Virus record (IMG/VR): IMGVR_UViG_3300015194_000004
Span: 1-45,003 of that record
Length of the DNA: 45,003 nt
From: a virus
Direction: 5' to 3' (one strand)
In this document: piece after piece, positions 16,066-24,578 of the stretch
How the letters are laid out: each line of letters starts with the position of its first letter
Position numbering within the stretch: position 1 is the first letter of the stretch
Made by a program: the position numbers and the translations under genes
Notes under the pieces: generated by a model
Database searches by the model: none
What the model saw: only the letters and a program-made list of their open reading frames with translations
What the model was told of the DNA's origin: nothing

Positions 16066-16512
16066 TTATTTCTCCCATTCGAGTTGACTTGTTTCGCCAC
16101 CACCCAACAACGCCTCAAAAGAGTCCACGACGAAGATCGCATCAATGCGGTCCAGGTCCTGCTCGTTGGTGGGGTTGTGGTGGACGTTCACCCAGACTGA
16201 TTCCTCGTGGGCATGGATCGCGCGTTTGGCTCCAGGCTTGGCGTGGATGATGTGTGGGCCCTGAAGTTCTTGGGTGCCCTCTTCGGTAACCACGGTGACT
16301 GAGCCCCGGAGTAGGATGCAGTAGTGCTCCGTTTTGTGGATCTTGCCCGTGATCACCGCATCAGGCGGCAGAGTCATCTGGCGCATGTAAATGCCTGGCG
16401 CAAAGTAGTGCTCAAGGGGCACCTCAATTTGAGGCATCTCAAGCATGGTCTTCTCCAGTGCCAGGATTTTCTGTCTTTTCTCAAGTGTGGAGAGCGCGGG
16501 CTCGTGCATCAT
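16066..16512 (-). CDS. Cupin-fold protein
   Basis: This 148-residue protein has a helical N-terminus (LEKRQKILALEKTML) followed by a cupin barrel: YMRQMTLPPDAVITGKIHKTEHYCILLRGSVTVV (motif 1, His/Glu metal positions in GKIHKTEHY) and GPHIIHAKPGAKRAIHAHEESVWVNVH (motif 2). Cupin proteins occur among virion genes of several short-tailed phages. No enzyme activity is assigned. ATG 16512 follows GAGGAAA. It is two bases upstream of the next gene's start. Confidence 0.75.
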   Translation of the reverse strand: MMHEPALSTLEKRQKILALEKTMLEMPQIEVPLEHYFAPGIYMRQMTLPPDAVITGKIHKTEHYCILLRGSVTVVTEEGTQELQGPHIIHAKPGAKRAIHAHEESVWVNVHHNPTNEQDLDRIDAIFVVDSFEALLGGGETSQLEWEK

Positions 16513-16521
16513 TTTCCTCGT

Positions 16522-17661
16522 TCACGCCAAGAAGAAAGCTTCGGGCGCGATGTTGTGTAAGCAGGGGGCATCAAAGCCCTCCTTGGGGACGACTGCGTGC
16601 ATGGCGCGGAGTGCCTTGTCCCGGCGGGTGAGCAAGCCCCTGGCGATGGCCGACTTGTCAAAGCACTCAGGCCAGTAGGCTTCCAAAAGGCTACCCACCT
16701 TCGTCATGAAAAGCACGTAAGCTGACTCGACCTCGCCCGCCCGAAGGAGTTCCACCAGGCAGGTGTTGAAGCCCTCAAGCGCCGTCCAATCCGCCTTGTT
16801 CTCATCCATCTTCTCCACAAGCTTGCCACAGCGGCGGAGGTAGAACAGGGCTTGTTTCGGGTGGGCCTCTCCCATGTAGGCCTTGAGCGCCTGGAGAAGC
16901 TCGGGTTCATCACTGGGGAGCTTCACGTAGCGCGAGAGCCCCGTGATCAGCCAGCATGAGCCCACCTTCTTTTGCTCCTGGGCAGTCTTCCCCGACCCCC
17001 AGGCCTGAGACGCGATGGCGTTCTGACCCAAGTTGAAAGCGTTCTGGTTCTTAGACTCGCCCGTCATTTGGCTGACATCAAACTGGTCGGCCTGGTTCTG
17101 GAGGCCTGACTTCTGGAACTGGACGTTGTCCGTCTGAGCCTCCATGCCCGGGAGCATCCCCATCTGCTGGATGCGGTTGGTCTCGTCGTTCATGCCGATT
17201 TGCATCTTGTTGATGGAGTCCTGGCGGTTGATGTCCTGGCTCATGCCCATGTAGTTTTTCTGTCCCTGCATGGCCAACTGCTGGCTTGCCCCGTTGGTCA
17301 TGCCCCCGTGGCTTGCCATGGCGTCTCGTGCGCCGGCCACCTGGCCGGCAGACGTTTGGGCGGCCTGGTCTCGCGCCTGGGTGGAGAGCAGCGACTGGTT
17401 GTTGTTGGCAAGGCCCGCCCAGGCCGATGGCCCGGTCCGCATGGCCTGCTGCCGGAAGGCATCGACTGCCGCGTAGTCGGGGTTGACGCCCGACAACTGG
17501 CTTTGCATCCCTCCGCCCGTCCCCATGGAGGGGTTCCACCCCGGCTGGTAGCCAGGCGATTTAGGTAGGCCACCGTAAGGGGTATCGTCCAGTTGCGGAG
17601 TGATGTCCTTGCCGGGCTGCTGTTGCATGGGGTTCATGTTGAGGTAGTTACTGGTTGCCAT
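16522..17661 (-). CDS. Probable internal virion protein, Gln/Asn/Met-rich N-terminal half
   Basis: This 379-residue protein has an N-terminal half rich in Gln, Met, Asn and Gly (QQLAMQGQKNYMGMSQD; RIQQMGMLPGMEAQ), typical of extended virion-core helices. The C-terminal half is different: cysteine-containing and helical (GSCWLITGLSRYVKLPSDEPELLQALKAYMGE; LFYLRRCGKLVEKM), resembling a fused second domain. ATG 17661 follows AAAAAGGAAACCCC. Its function is inferred from neighbours: it lies between the adaptor gene and the ejection-protein candidates. Confidence 0.55.
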   Translation of the reverse strand: MATSNYLNMNPMQQQPGKDITPQLDDTPYGGLPKSPGYQPGWNPSMGTGGGMQSQLSGVNPDYAAVDAFRQQAMRTGPSAWAGLANNNQSLLSTQARDQAAQTSAGQVAGARDAMASHGGMTNGASQQLAMQGQKNYMGMSQDINRQDSINKMQIGMNDETNRIQQMGMLPGMEAQTDNVQFQKSGLQNQADQFDVSQMTGESKNQNAFNLGQNAIASQAWGSGKTAQEQKKVGSCWLITGLSRYVKLPSDEPELLQALKAYMGEAHPKQALFYLRRCGKLVEKMDENKADWTALEGFNTCLVELLRAGEVESAYVLFMTKVGSLLEAYWPECFDKSAIARGLLTRRDKALRAMHAVVPKEGFDAPCLHNIAPEAFFLA

Positions 17662-17673
17662 GGGGTTTCCTTT

Positions 17674-18363
17674 TTAAGTGTGGTCCGAGTAGTGCGAAAA
17701 GTCACACGGCACTTGGTTATTGTTGTCAGGGACCATTTCGGTGAGCGACTCAATCATGAGCGTTCTTTGCTTATCGAGCGCCCCAATGGCCATCTGGAGG
17801 TTGGGGTGCCCTTCCTTTTCGTAGCAGCGTACCTTCATAAATTGCATGATAAAGCTTGCAAACTCCGGGATGTCGAGTGGGTCAGTCGTGACTGAGATCC
17901 GGTTGGCCGACCGGATGTACCAGGCGGTGACAAACGTACCCGTGTTCCGAGGTGCGGGGAAGACCTGCACCTGGATACCTGCCGCAGCAGATGCGTTTCT
18001 AACGATGTACTGGTACTGGGCGTTGGGCTCAAAATTAGCGATCTCCGTAATGTTCTCAAATTCATCCATGGTCCGGATGCGTTTGATCGCATAAACATCC
18101 GTCCCGTTCACGTACATGAGCGACCGGATCTTGGAGATGTAGATGTCAGACGGCAGCGCGTACAGGCTTGTCCCCGCCGTCCAGGCCATGGTGGCGGAAG
18201 ACAGAAAGTAGTCTTCATTTATTTTCAGGATTTCTGCTTCCGCGTCCTCAATGGCTTCGTTGCAGTAGCCGATGAGTTCGGAGGATGTGATGAAGCTTTC
18301 GTCCATCAAGTCCAGGTCCATGTTCACCTTGGCGGCTAATTCCGAGTACAGCCAAATCTTCAT
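17674..18363 (-). CDS. Head-tail adaptor (phage adaptor family)
   Basis: This 229-residue protein has the layout of phage adaptor proteins that dock below the portal: an N-terminal helical part (ELAAKVNMDLDLMDESFITSSELIGYCNEAIEDAEAEIL broken at residue 40), the conserved ASPEDWTA-like stretch here SLYALPSDIYISKIRSLM, beta-strands, and a C-terminal LDIPEFASFIMQFMKVRCYEKEGHPNLQ. ATG 18363 overlaps the preceding stop. With the propeller-like gene upstream it fits a short-tail connector. Confidence 0.65.
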   Translation of the reverse strand: MKIWLYSELAAKVNMDLDLMDESFITSSELIGYCNEAIEDAEAEILKINEDYFLSSATMAWTAGTSLYALPSDIYISKIRSLMYVNGTDVYAIKRIRTMDEFENITEIANFEPNAQYQYIVRNASAAAGIQVQVFPAPRNTGTFVTAWYIRSANRISVTTDPLDIPEFASFIMQFMKVRCYEKEGHPNLQMAIGALDKQRTLMIESLTEMVPDNNNQVPCDFSHYSDHT

Positions 18364-18761
18364 ATCTTGCCCTCGTCAAAGTGTGCGCCCAGGTAGAGCC
18401 GGATGTTGGTGGGAAGTGCGGGGGTCACGGTGCCCGTGACGGTGATGACAATGTTTTGAGCATCAAAGAGGTCGTAATTAAATACAACCAGGCCTGAGCC
18501 GATCAGGCTTGTCAGCACCACGTCCAAAGGCTTGTAAGAGAGCCCATGGGGGATGACAAACTTGTCTTTGAAAGAGGGGTTGTTGTACGTGGCACCGAGC
18601 GACGGGGCCGTGAACTGGTAGGTGCGGAGCTGAAAGCCCAGCATGGCGGTGTTGGCCTGGAAGTATTTGACGAGCGCCCGGAAGTTCTCCCTGGTGGCGA
18701 TGTCGTCAATACCGTTGAGCGAGATGTTGGGGGTTTGCTGGTTGGCTCCCTGGTTACTCAT
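18360..18761 (-). CDS. Small tail/virion protein
   Basis: This 133-residue protein has ATG 18761 overlapping the stop of the 1125-residue gene (ATGA), so translation is coupled. The N-terminal part is helical (ATRENFRALVKYFQANTAML), then beta-strands (FVIPHGLSYKPLDVVLTSLIG; NIVITVTGTVTPALPTNIRLYLGAHF). The compact beta part may be a fibre-attachment or tail-tip domain. No family was named. Confidence 0.6.
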   Translation of the reverse strand: MSNQGANQQTPNISLNGIDDIATRENFRALVKYFQANTAMLGFQLRTYQFTAPSLGATYNNPSFKDKFVIPHGLSYKPLDVVLTSLIGSGLVVFNYDLFDAQNIVITVTGTVTPALPTNIRLYLGAHFDEGKI

Positions 18762-21700
18762 GTGGTGGGTGACCTCGCGGCCAGGAAGCTTGGGGAGAAC
18801 AGATCGTAGATGTAGGCGTGGGACAGTAGGTGGAAGGTCTGGCCTTTGGGTGCGCCCACCATCTTCCACGCCATCGCGCTGCCTGTGGAGATGTTAGGCG
18901 ACAGGGTGCCAAACGGGTCCAGGATGGTGAGCGTAAAGCCGACCGAGTTGGCGATCTCATAAGTCGTGGCGTAACTGTCGCCAGCAAACGAGATCAGGTA
19001 GCCAGACAGGTCTGACCCCCAGGCAAGCCCCCCGTTGCTCAGGATGGCGCGCGGGTTGAAGGTGGTAACATAGTCAGGCGCGATCACGGATGCGGTGGAG
19101 AGCAGCGTGCTGTCGGTGATTGCCACCTTGTTGTTCGTGAACCGGATGGCCTGGTAGGTGGAGCGCAAGGCTTTTGCCGGCATCCGGCGCTTGTAAAGCT
19201 CCATCCCATTGGTGGTGAAAGGGATGTTGGGGTTGCCCCCCGCCTGGGCGGCTGTAACAGGGAGTGAGGCCGACGTGTTGAACTTGATTGGGGTGAGTGC
19301 CCGGACCTCGCGCAAGTCATCAATGTTTGCCGTGATGGCCAGGTCCAAGTTCGACTCGTTCCGGAGCTGGATGAGCGCCCAGGTCGTCCACTTCCGCATG
19401 GTAGGATTTCCGAGATCCGTCATGAGCGATTGGTAGTCCACCGTGATCGCCTTGGTGCCGGGGCTTGTGAAGTGGTTGCCCGAGAAATCAGTGTAGAGGT
19501 AGGGGTCAGTGGTCAGGGAGGATATGTGCAAGCACACGAATCCCGCCCGTGTCCCGCGCCACATATTCTTCCCCACGAATTCGAGTGCGGTGGGTGAAAA
19601 ATGGTAGGTGCTGGGGACGCCCGAGTTGCTTGCGGTCGTCCAGGGCATGTCCTCCCCCACACCAAAGTTCAAATCCAGGATCACGCAAGCATCGTTGCCA
19701 GAGCCGTTTACGTCCCGCTGCACACCCCACCAGACACGCTTATTGATGCGGTCATAGGCCCCGCTGATGAAAGACGGGCTGTTGGCTGCGATGGAGGCGT
19801 AAGTCAGGTTCCAGCTCTTAGACAGCTTGTTGAGCGCGTACCCGTCCGTGTGGTAAAACCCGTCAGTACCCGCAAAAAACACACCCAAGTCGGTCTTGAC
19901 GATGGAGCTTTCTGAGATGCACCCGACCGTGCGCGAGACGGCGTTGGCGCTTACTCCGCCCTGGCCAGAGGACGTGTACTGGTTGTCGAGCCGGTAAATG
20001 GAGTGGGAGCAAAAAGCGATGACGGTGTCCCGAGCAGAGGAGATACCGATGAGGGCGTCATCCAGATCAATGATGTTGCTTGCCGGGACGGCAGATGGCG
20101 AGTCCTTCACCGATTGCAGGATGCGGTTGGGAAGCGGCGTGATCTGGTCTGAGTCCACCACGTTGCCGTAGTAGCCCGTCGAGTTGGCGATGTGCACGCA
20201 CTTGGCCTGGGGTGCGCCGTAGGTGTCCAAGACGCCGCCTGACGTGTAGAGCTGCTTCTGGGAGGTCAGGTTGGCGTCAGTCACTGCGTCCGTGAAAGTC
20301 AGGCTCGCCCCCAGCGTTGCGGTGCCATTGGGGATGGAGCCCACGTAAAAGAAGGAGTTCCCCCCATTGGTGGTGCGGTAGATCTCAATGGTGATGCCGC
20401 CCAGGTCGTAGCAGGGTGCTGCAAACCCAAGGGAGACCGCCTGATTGGTGAGCGCCGGAATGTTGGTGATGACCGCTGGTTGGTACTCAATTCTGATGAC
20501 GTTCGGGTACTGCACCACCTGGGTGGGACCAAAATCCTTGTAGGTACGGGTGGCGGTCTTGTACGTGTACGTGTAGACGAACGCATACGAGTAGGTGGCA
20601 AGTAGCCCATTGAAAAGCATGTCAGCGCCTGACACCGAGTTGGTAAGCCAGGTGGCGGCCCCGTAAGAGGTCGGGTCAGTCGTGTAGTGCGCGCCCAGGT
20701 CAGCGACGTGGGCGTTGAACAAGTTTTTCAGGGTGTCCAGCGCCTTGACCATGTAGGTCCAGTCCCCTGCCACGAAGCCCTCAAAGAAGTCAGGCACGGG
20801 GGGAGCGTAATAGATAGCCCCTGCTGCGATGGCAGGTGTCGTCTGGTGCGGGCTCGTTTCATGACCTGCATGAAAGGCCCAGCCAGAGCCTAACTGGGCG
20901 TCCAGCTCGTGGCCGCCCGAGTAGTTGATATAGAGCCTGTTCAGGAGCGCCTGGAAAGTTTCAGGGGATGTGGCGTCAGCCACCGTGACGTTGTTGGTGG
21001 CGTCAGCGGCGGTCGAGTGGGCCTTGATAGCCGTAGGTCCATCAGCTAAATGCGCGTTGTACTTGGCCTTGAGCAAGTTGGCGTAGGCGTAGATGGCGGG
21101 GAAGTCCAGCGCCAGTGTCGGCCCCAGCGTGAAAGCGTTGGTCGTCCCGATGGTGGAGTTGTCCAGGTACGGGGATACGATGTGGTGCCCCACGATAAAC
21201 GAGTTGTTGTGGATATCCGCGTTGTACTGGTGGGCGTTAACGGCAAGCCTTAAGGCGTTGAGCACGTTGATCGTGCCGACGAGCGATGCCCAGTCATTGG
21301 CTTTGGTGGGGGCAGCGGGCGCAATCGTGTTGGTGAGCAATTGTGTGGCAGGCGGCACCTCAAAGACCTGGGACGAGGTCGTCTCTTTGTAGTGGTACTT
21401 GCTTGCGACCTTGAAGTCCCGGTAGTGGTTGATGTAGGCGACTTGCAAGGCTGCGGCCTGGGTGGCCAAATTAGTCATGTTGGTGAGCGTATTATCCCAT
21501 GCGGGGGATACTGCGGCCAGTGCGGCGGGTATTGCGGCCCCTGAGACCGTGTCAGCCACCACATGAATGGAGGAGTTGCCAAAGTGGGCAATGAGGCTTG
21601 TCCGGATCGCGTTGGCAAATGTGATGGCATTCTGGGTGGTGGTGAGAGGCGTTGCCACGTTGAGGGAGAGCGGTACTTGCGGCAAGCCTGCGGTGGTGAC

Positions 21701-22135
21701 GATGTAGCCCGTGCCTGATTTGTAGAAAAGCTTGACGGGCCACTGGTAGAGGTTCGAGTTTGCGATGTACAGGTGCTCGGGGTACTCGGAGTAGCTGACG
21801 CTTTGAGCGCCGCCCGAGAAAGGGCCGTTTAAGACCCCTGTGACGGCGTTCCAGGTATTGGGGGACATCCCCCCGTTCACATGCTGGTAGATCACCCCGC
21901 CTGTCAGGTACAAGTAGAGAGTCTCATCTGAGAACTTCAAGATGCGGGTGATGGGGGAGCCTGCCAGGATAAAGGGGATTGAGCTGTCGTAGATGACCGA
22001 GCCATCGCGCTGCTTCAACTTCCGGTCGTTGGTGACGATCAGATTGTCAGCGATAAAAAACTTGTTGGGGGCGTTGTGAAACAGGTTGTCGGTGAACCCA
22101 CCTGAGAAATCGGTGAATGGTGCGGTTTGAGGCAT
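18758..22135 (-). CDS. Large beta-propeller-like tail protein (nozzle/tail-hub type)
   Basis: This is the longest gene: 1125 residues. Its start (TDFSGGFTDNLFHNAPNKFF; NLIVTNDRKLKQRDGSVIY) and end region (GVFFAGTDGFYHTDGYALNKLS; RVWWGVQRD; YHFSPTALEF) resemble the propeller proteins that form the short tail of podoviruses (T7 gp12, P22 gp10). A long helical insertion of about 400 residues with many Tyr/His/Asn (HYRDFKVASKYHYKET) separates the two propeller parts. ATG 22135 follows GAGGAGGAAGTAATC. The family assignment is by pattern and context, not by a profile search. Confidence 0.6.
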   Translation of the reverse strand: MPQTAPFTDFSGGFTDNLFHNAPNKFFIADNLIVTNDRKLKQRDGSVIYDSSIPFILAGSPITRILKFSDETLYLYLTGGVIYQHVNGGMSPNTWNAVTGVLNGPFSGGAQSVSYSEYPEHLYIANSNLYQWPVKLFYKSGTGYIVTTAGLPQVPLSLNVATPLTTTQNAITFANAIRTSLIAHFGNSSIHVVADTVSGAAIPAALAAVSPAWDNTLTNMTNLATQAAALQVAYINHYRDFKVASKYHYKETTSSQVFEVPPATQLLTNTIAPAAPTKANDWASLVGTINVLNALRLAVNAHQYNADIHNNSFIVGHHIVSPYLDNSTIGTTNAFTLGPTLALDFPAIYAYANLLKAKYNAHLADGPTAIKAHSTAADATNNVTVADATSPETFQALLNRLYINYSGGHELDAQLGSGWAFHAGHETSPHQTTPAIAAGAIYYAPPVPDFFEGFVAGDWTYMVKALDTLKNLFNAHVADLGAHYTTDPTSYGAATWLTNSVSGADMLFNGLLATYSYAFVYTYTYKTATRTYKDFGPTQVVQYPNVIRIEYQPAVITNIPALTNQAVSLGFAAPCYDLGGITIEIYRTTNGGNSFFYVGSIPNGTATLGASLTFTDAVTDANLTSQKQLYTSGGVLDTYGAPQAKCVHIANSTGYYGNVVDSDQITPLPNRILQSVKDSPSAVPASNIIDLDDALIGISSARDTVIAFCSHSIYRLDNQYTSSGQGGVSANAVSRTVGCISESSIVKTDLGVFFAGTDGFYHTDGYALNKLSKSWNLTYASIAANSPSFISGAYDRINKRVWWGVQRDVNGSGNDACVILDLNFGVGEDMPWTTASNSGVPSTYHFSPTALEFVGKNMWRGTRAGFVCLHISSLTTDPYLYTDFSGNHFTSPGTKAITVDYQSLMTDLGNPTMRKWTTWALIQLRNESNLDLAITANIDDLREVRALTPIKFNTSASLPVTAAQAGGNPNIPFTTNGMELYKRRMPAKALRSTYQAIRFTNNKVAITDSTLLSTASVIAPDYVTTFNPRAILSNGGLAWGSDLSGYLISFAGDSYATTYEIANSVGFTLTILDPFGTLSPNISTGSAMAWKMVGAPKGQTFHLLSHAYIYDLFSPSFLAARSPTT

Positions 22136-22137
22136 GA

Positions 22138-22536
22138 TTACTTCCTCCTCGCTTGGCGCTGCAATTCCTCGAATCGGGAGGCGGCCGAGTCAAGCGACTG
22201 CTTGAGTTCAGGAGAACACGCATTGTTCAGTAACCTGCACGCCTTCTGGAGGGCCTCCATGGTGTCGTTCCAATCAGAGGCACTCTGGCACATGGCCCCT
22301 GCCCGTTTGTCGGTCGGTTCCAGGAAGGCCAAGAAATTGTCAAAGTTCATGGATTCAGTCGCGTCTGACCGAGTAAAGGCGCAATCAGCCCCGGCTGACA
22401 TCACGCCCGCCACCGTACACACTTTTGTGTTCGGGACAAAAACGCTTGCGCAGCTAAGCGGGAGTAGCGCCAAAAGAGCGATGAACGAATGCGGACAAAG
22501 CTTGTTTTTCAATCTCCCTCTGTTTCTTGAATTCAT
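22138..22536 (-). CDS. Lipoprotein of the lysis region (possible outer spanin)
   Basis: This protein of about 132 residues has a basic n-region, a hydrophobic core and a lipobox: IALLALLPLSCASV (cysteine would be lipidated). The mature part has more cysteines and a helical end (LKQSLDSAASRFEELQRQARR). The start is uncertain: ATG 22536, ATG 22551 or TTG 22563. It overlaps the upstream membrane-protein gene in another frame, as Rz1-type genes often do with Rz, and the lysozyme lies nearby. It is longer than classic Rz1, so a lipoprotein of other function is possible. Confidence 0.55.
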   Translation of the reverse strand: MNSRNRGRLKNKLCPHSFIALLALLPLSCASVFVPNTKVCTVAGVMSAGADCAFTRSDATESMNFDNFLAFLEPTDKRAGAMCQSASDWNDTMEALQKACRLLNNACSPELKQSLDSAASRFEELQRQARRK

Positions 22537-22843
22537 CGGAGTCCACCCCATGGTCGTGAGCAATGACTTTGAGCTTCACCACGGCATCTTGGAAGGCTTT
22601 GTGGTGCAGGGCATTTTGGAGCGTGATCATCTCCAGGTCCACTGCGAGCTTCAGGAGCGAGAAAAGCTTGTTGGTGATGGCTTCCACCAGATAGGAAATG
22701 ATCGCGGCCACGGGTCCCCACGTGAAGAACACGGACAGGACTGCAACCCTGGAGAGCGCGCCCATCAGCGATGCTGTGAGGGCGCTCACCAGACTGTCCC
22801 AGACGAGTGTCTTAAAAAGGGCTTCAATCGTGGCCGCGTTCAT
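22454..22843 (-). CDS. Membrane protein, holin- or spanin-like
   Basis: This 129-residue protein has two hydrophobic stretches (ALTASLMGALSRVAVLSVFFTWGPVAAIISYL, in two parts, about residues 20-52) followed by a helical soluble domain (LAVDLEMITLQNALHHKAFQDAVVKL; KKQREIEKQALSAF). ATG 22843 overlaps the previous stop. Its position next to a lipoprotein gene and close to the lysozyme suggests a role in lysis. Confidence 0.5.
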   Translation of the reverse strand: MNAATIEALFKTLVWDSLVSALTASLMGALSRVAVLSVFFTWGPVAAIISYLVEAITNKLFSLLKLAVDLEMITLQNALHHKAFQDAVVKLKVIAHDHGVDSDEFKKQREIEKQALSAFVHRSFGATPA

Positions 22844-22845
22844 GA

Positions 22846-23115
22846 TCAGACGGAAGGGGCAACTTCAACGGCAGCCACAGCAGGAGCGCCGACAGCCTTG
22901 AGCGCCGCACGCGCAAACTCAAGCACGGTCTGGGGGATCACACCTGGGATGGCTTTTTCAAGCGCATTGATCACGGTGTCAGAATCCACAACGATGCTTG
23001 CGCCGCCCGAGATCAGGCCGGCATCAGCAGAAATCTCGGCAGTGAGCTTGCCGTTCTCGAACTTCACATCGTACTTGGCGGCAGAGCCCAGGGCTCCTTC
23101 AACGAGATTGGTCAT
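22846..23115 (-). CDS. Hypothetical protein
   Basis: This 89-residue protein has an ideal ribosome site (AAGGAGGAATT before ATG 23115), so it is probably made in quantity. The N-terminal half alternates beta-strands (KYDVKFENGKLTAEISADAG; GGASIVVDSDTVINAL) and the C-terminus is an Ala/Val-rich helix (LEFARAALKAVGAPAVAAVEV). No family was recognised. It sits at the head of the lysis-region cluster. Confidence 0.6.
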   Translation of the reverse strand: MTNLVEGALGSAAKYDVKFENGKLTAEISADAGLISGGASIVVDSDTVINALEKAIPGVIPQTVLEFARAALKAVGAPAVAAVEVAPSV

Positions 23116-23283
23116 AATTCCTCCTTGGAATCGTTTGGGAGGCTTCCATCCACTGGTCGCCCGTTTTTTATAGGATGAGACAAGAATACCTGGAAACGCC
23201 CCTCAGTCTATCCCAATTCCTCTATTGTAGGGGCACCTCCCCGCAAAGACAACCGGCTAGGTCGTGAGCCGGTAATCGCCCAA

Positions 23284-23883
23284 TTACCACATATGATCTA
23301 GCCGTTTATAGATGGCGGCAACGCCTACTTGCCCGTGGGTGTCGGCATGGGCGTCGTACACCCCGTCCCGAACGTACTTTCCTTGCCCAGGGTTCATGGA
23401 GGTGCACCCCCAGACGTAAGGGGAGGTGGTCTCGGGGTGGTAATTCATGTACCCCATGCCATTGAAGGCTTCGGCTTTCTGAAGCTCCAGCCCCAGCGTC
23501 CAGGCGTTCCAGCGCGTGAAGCTCAGACCATCCAAGCGGAGCGCATCCAAGGCGGCTACTTCCCAGGTGGCAAAAGGCCCCCTCCCCCGGGGGACCAAGG
23601 TGGTCTTTCGGCTCGTTCCGATAATCATTTCACCGTTATGCAAGCAAGCTCGGAAGTTGCAATCTGCTTCCATATTATGCAAACACCCAACTACCCGCCA
23701 TGGGATACCCAGTTCTCCCTGCACCCACAAGTACCTGTCTTTCCCCGCAAGTACTCGGTCAGCCGCAGCCTGGATTTCATCTTCAAACCCGGCGTCAAAA
23801 TCCAGGCTTGCGTAGGCCCACTCGTACCAAGGGGGGCTGCCCCGCTCAAAATCGCACTCTCCAGCTTGAGTTGTTTCATCCAT
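23284..23883 (-). CDS. Endolysin, phage lysozyme-like glycosidase
   Basis: This 199-residue protein matches the phage lysozyme-family pattern: WRVVGCLHNMEADCNFRACLHNGE (putative catalytic Glu in NMEAD), TLVPRGRGPFATWEVAALDAL, ELQKAEAFNGMGYMNYHPETTSPYVWGCTS and GKYVRDGVYD. It would cut peptidoglycan glycan strands at lysis. There is no signal peptide, so it needs a holin to reach the wall; holin candidates lie on both sides. ATG 23883 with a GGGGG stretch upstream. It is transcribed divergently from the holin-like gene at 23944. Confidence 0.75.
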   Translation of the reverse strand: MDETTQAGECDFERGSPPWYEWAYASLDFDAGFEDEIQAAADRVLAGKDRYLWVQGELGIPWRVVGCLHNMEADCNFRACLHNGEMIIGTSRKTTLVPRGRGPFATWEVAALDALRLDGLSFTRWNAWTLGLELQKAEAFNGMGYMNYHPETTSPYVWGCTSMNPGQGKYVRDGVYDAHADTHGQVGVAAIYKRLDHMW

Positions 23884-23943
23884 AAAAACCCCCGTGGTAG
23901 AATAATTTTACATCAAGTTGAACCCAAACGAGAAGGACGGTCA

Positions 23944-24168
23944 ATGCCCAGAGACGAAGGCGGTGGCAGCAAAGGCAACTGGGAGGAGTGGAGCAGGCAC
24001 GTGCTGGCCGAGCTGGAGCGTCTGAACGCCCAAGTTGACGAAGCCCGCAAAGACATCCAAAGTATGAGAGTCGATCTGGCGATGTTGAACGTAAAAGCAG
24101 GGGCGTGGGGGGTACTGGGCGGCTTCATCCCCATTGCCATCGCCATCGCAATGGCAAAATTTAAGTGA
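23944..24168 (+). CDS. XhlA/holin-like coiled-coil membrane protein
   Basis: This 74-residue protein has a polar coiled-coil N-terminus (EEWSRHVLAELERLNAQVDE; DIQSMRVDLAMLNVKAG) then one membrane helix (AWGVLGGFIPIAIAIAMAKF). This is the build of XhlA-type phage hemolysin/holin partners. ATG 23944 follows AAGGACGGTCA. It is on the plus strand inside the minus-strand late operon, divergent from the endolysin, and overlaps the PAS gene start (GTGA), so the two plus genes form their own unit. Confidence 0.6.
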   Translation: MPRDEGGGSKGNWEEWSRHVLAELERLNAQVDEARKDIQSMRVDLAMLNVKAGAWGVLGGFIPIAIAIAMAKFK

Positions 24169-24578
24169 GCATGGACAGCCTGGACCGCCTCCGCCATCTG
24201 ACGAGCAAACTGGCGGCAGACCCTTATGCCTCAGTCGAGGAGATGTTCCAGACGGCAACCAGCCTGCTCTGCATCGCAGGGGGTGACGGGTTCTTCAAGA
24301 AGGTCTCACCCTCTTGGACGCTGGTCACGGGGTGGACCGAGAAAGAGTTGACTGCCCAACCGTGGATTGACTTCATTCATCCGGCCGATGTCTTCAAGAC
24401 CGAGAGGGCGCACGCGGATATGCTCAACGGTTATCCTGCGGCAAACTTCGTCAACCGCTACCGCTGCAAAGACGGCAGTTACAAGACGCTGCTCTGGAAC
24501 ACCCCGCCTGTCTCCCCTGGCGGCGTGACTTACGCGTCAGCCGTGGATGTCACGGAGCTGGCCAAGATCTTCTCCTAG
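24165..24578 (+). CDS. Free-standing PAS domain protein
   Basis: This 137-residue protein consists almost wholly of one PAS fold: GGDGFFKKVSPSWTLVTGWTEKE, PWIDFIHPADVFKTERAHADML, FVNRYRCKDGSYKTLLWNTPPV and YASAVDVTEL at the end, the usual layout of sensor-kinase PAS domains. No kinase, cyclase or DNA-binding domain is attached. PAS domains bind small ligands or partner proteins. GTG 24165 overlaps the upstream stop; ATG 24171 is an alternative. It is co-transcribed with the holin-like gene, so a lysis-timing sensor or a decoy for host signalling is possible (inference). Confidence 0.8.
   Translation: MSMDSLDRLRHLTSKLAADPYASVEEMFQTATSLLCIAGGDGFFKKVSPSWTLVTGWTEKELTAQPWIDFIHPADVFKTERAHADMLNGYPAANFVNRYRCKDGSYKTLLWNTPPVSPGGVTYASAVDVTELAKIFS

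Noticed and set aside
22127-23173. 348-codon plus frame across the lysis region
   Set aside because: It is opposite three minus-strand genes with good ribosome sites, membrane or lipoprotein signals and proper overlaps.
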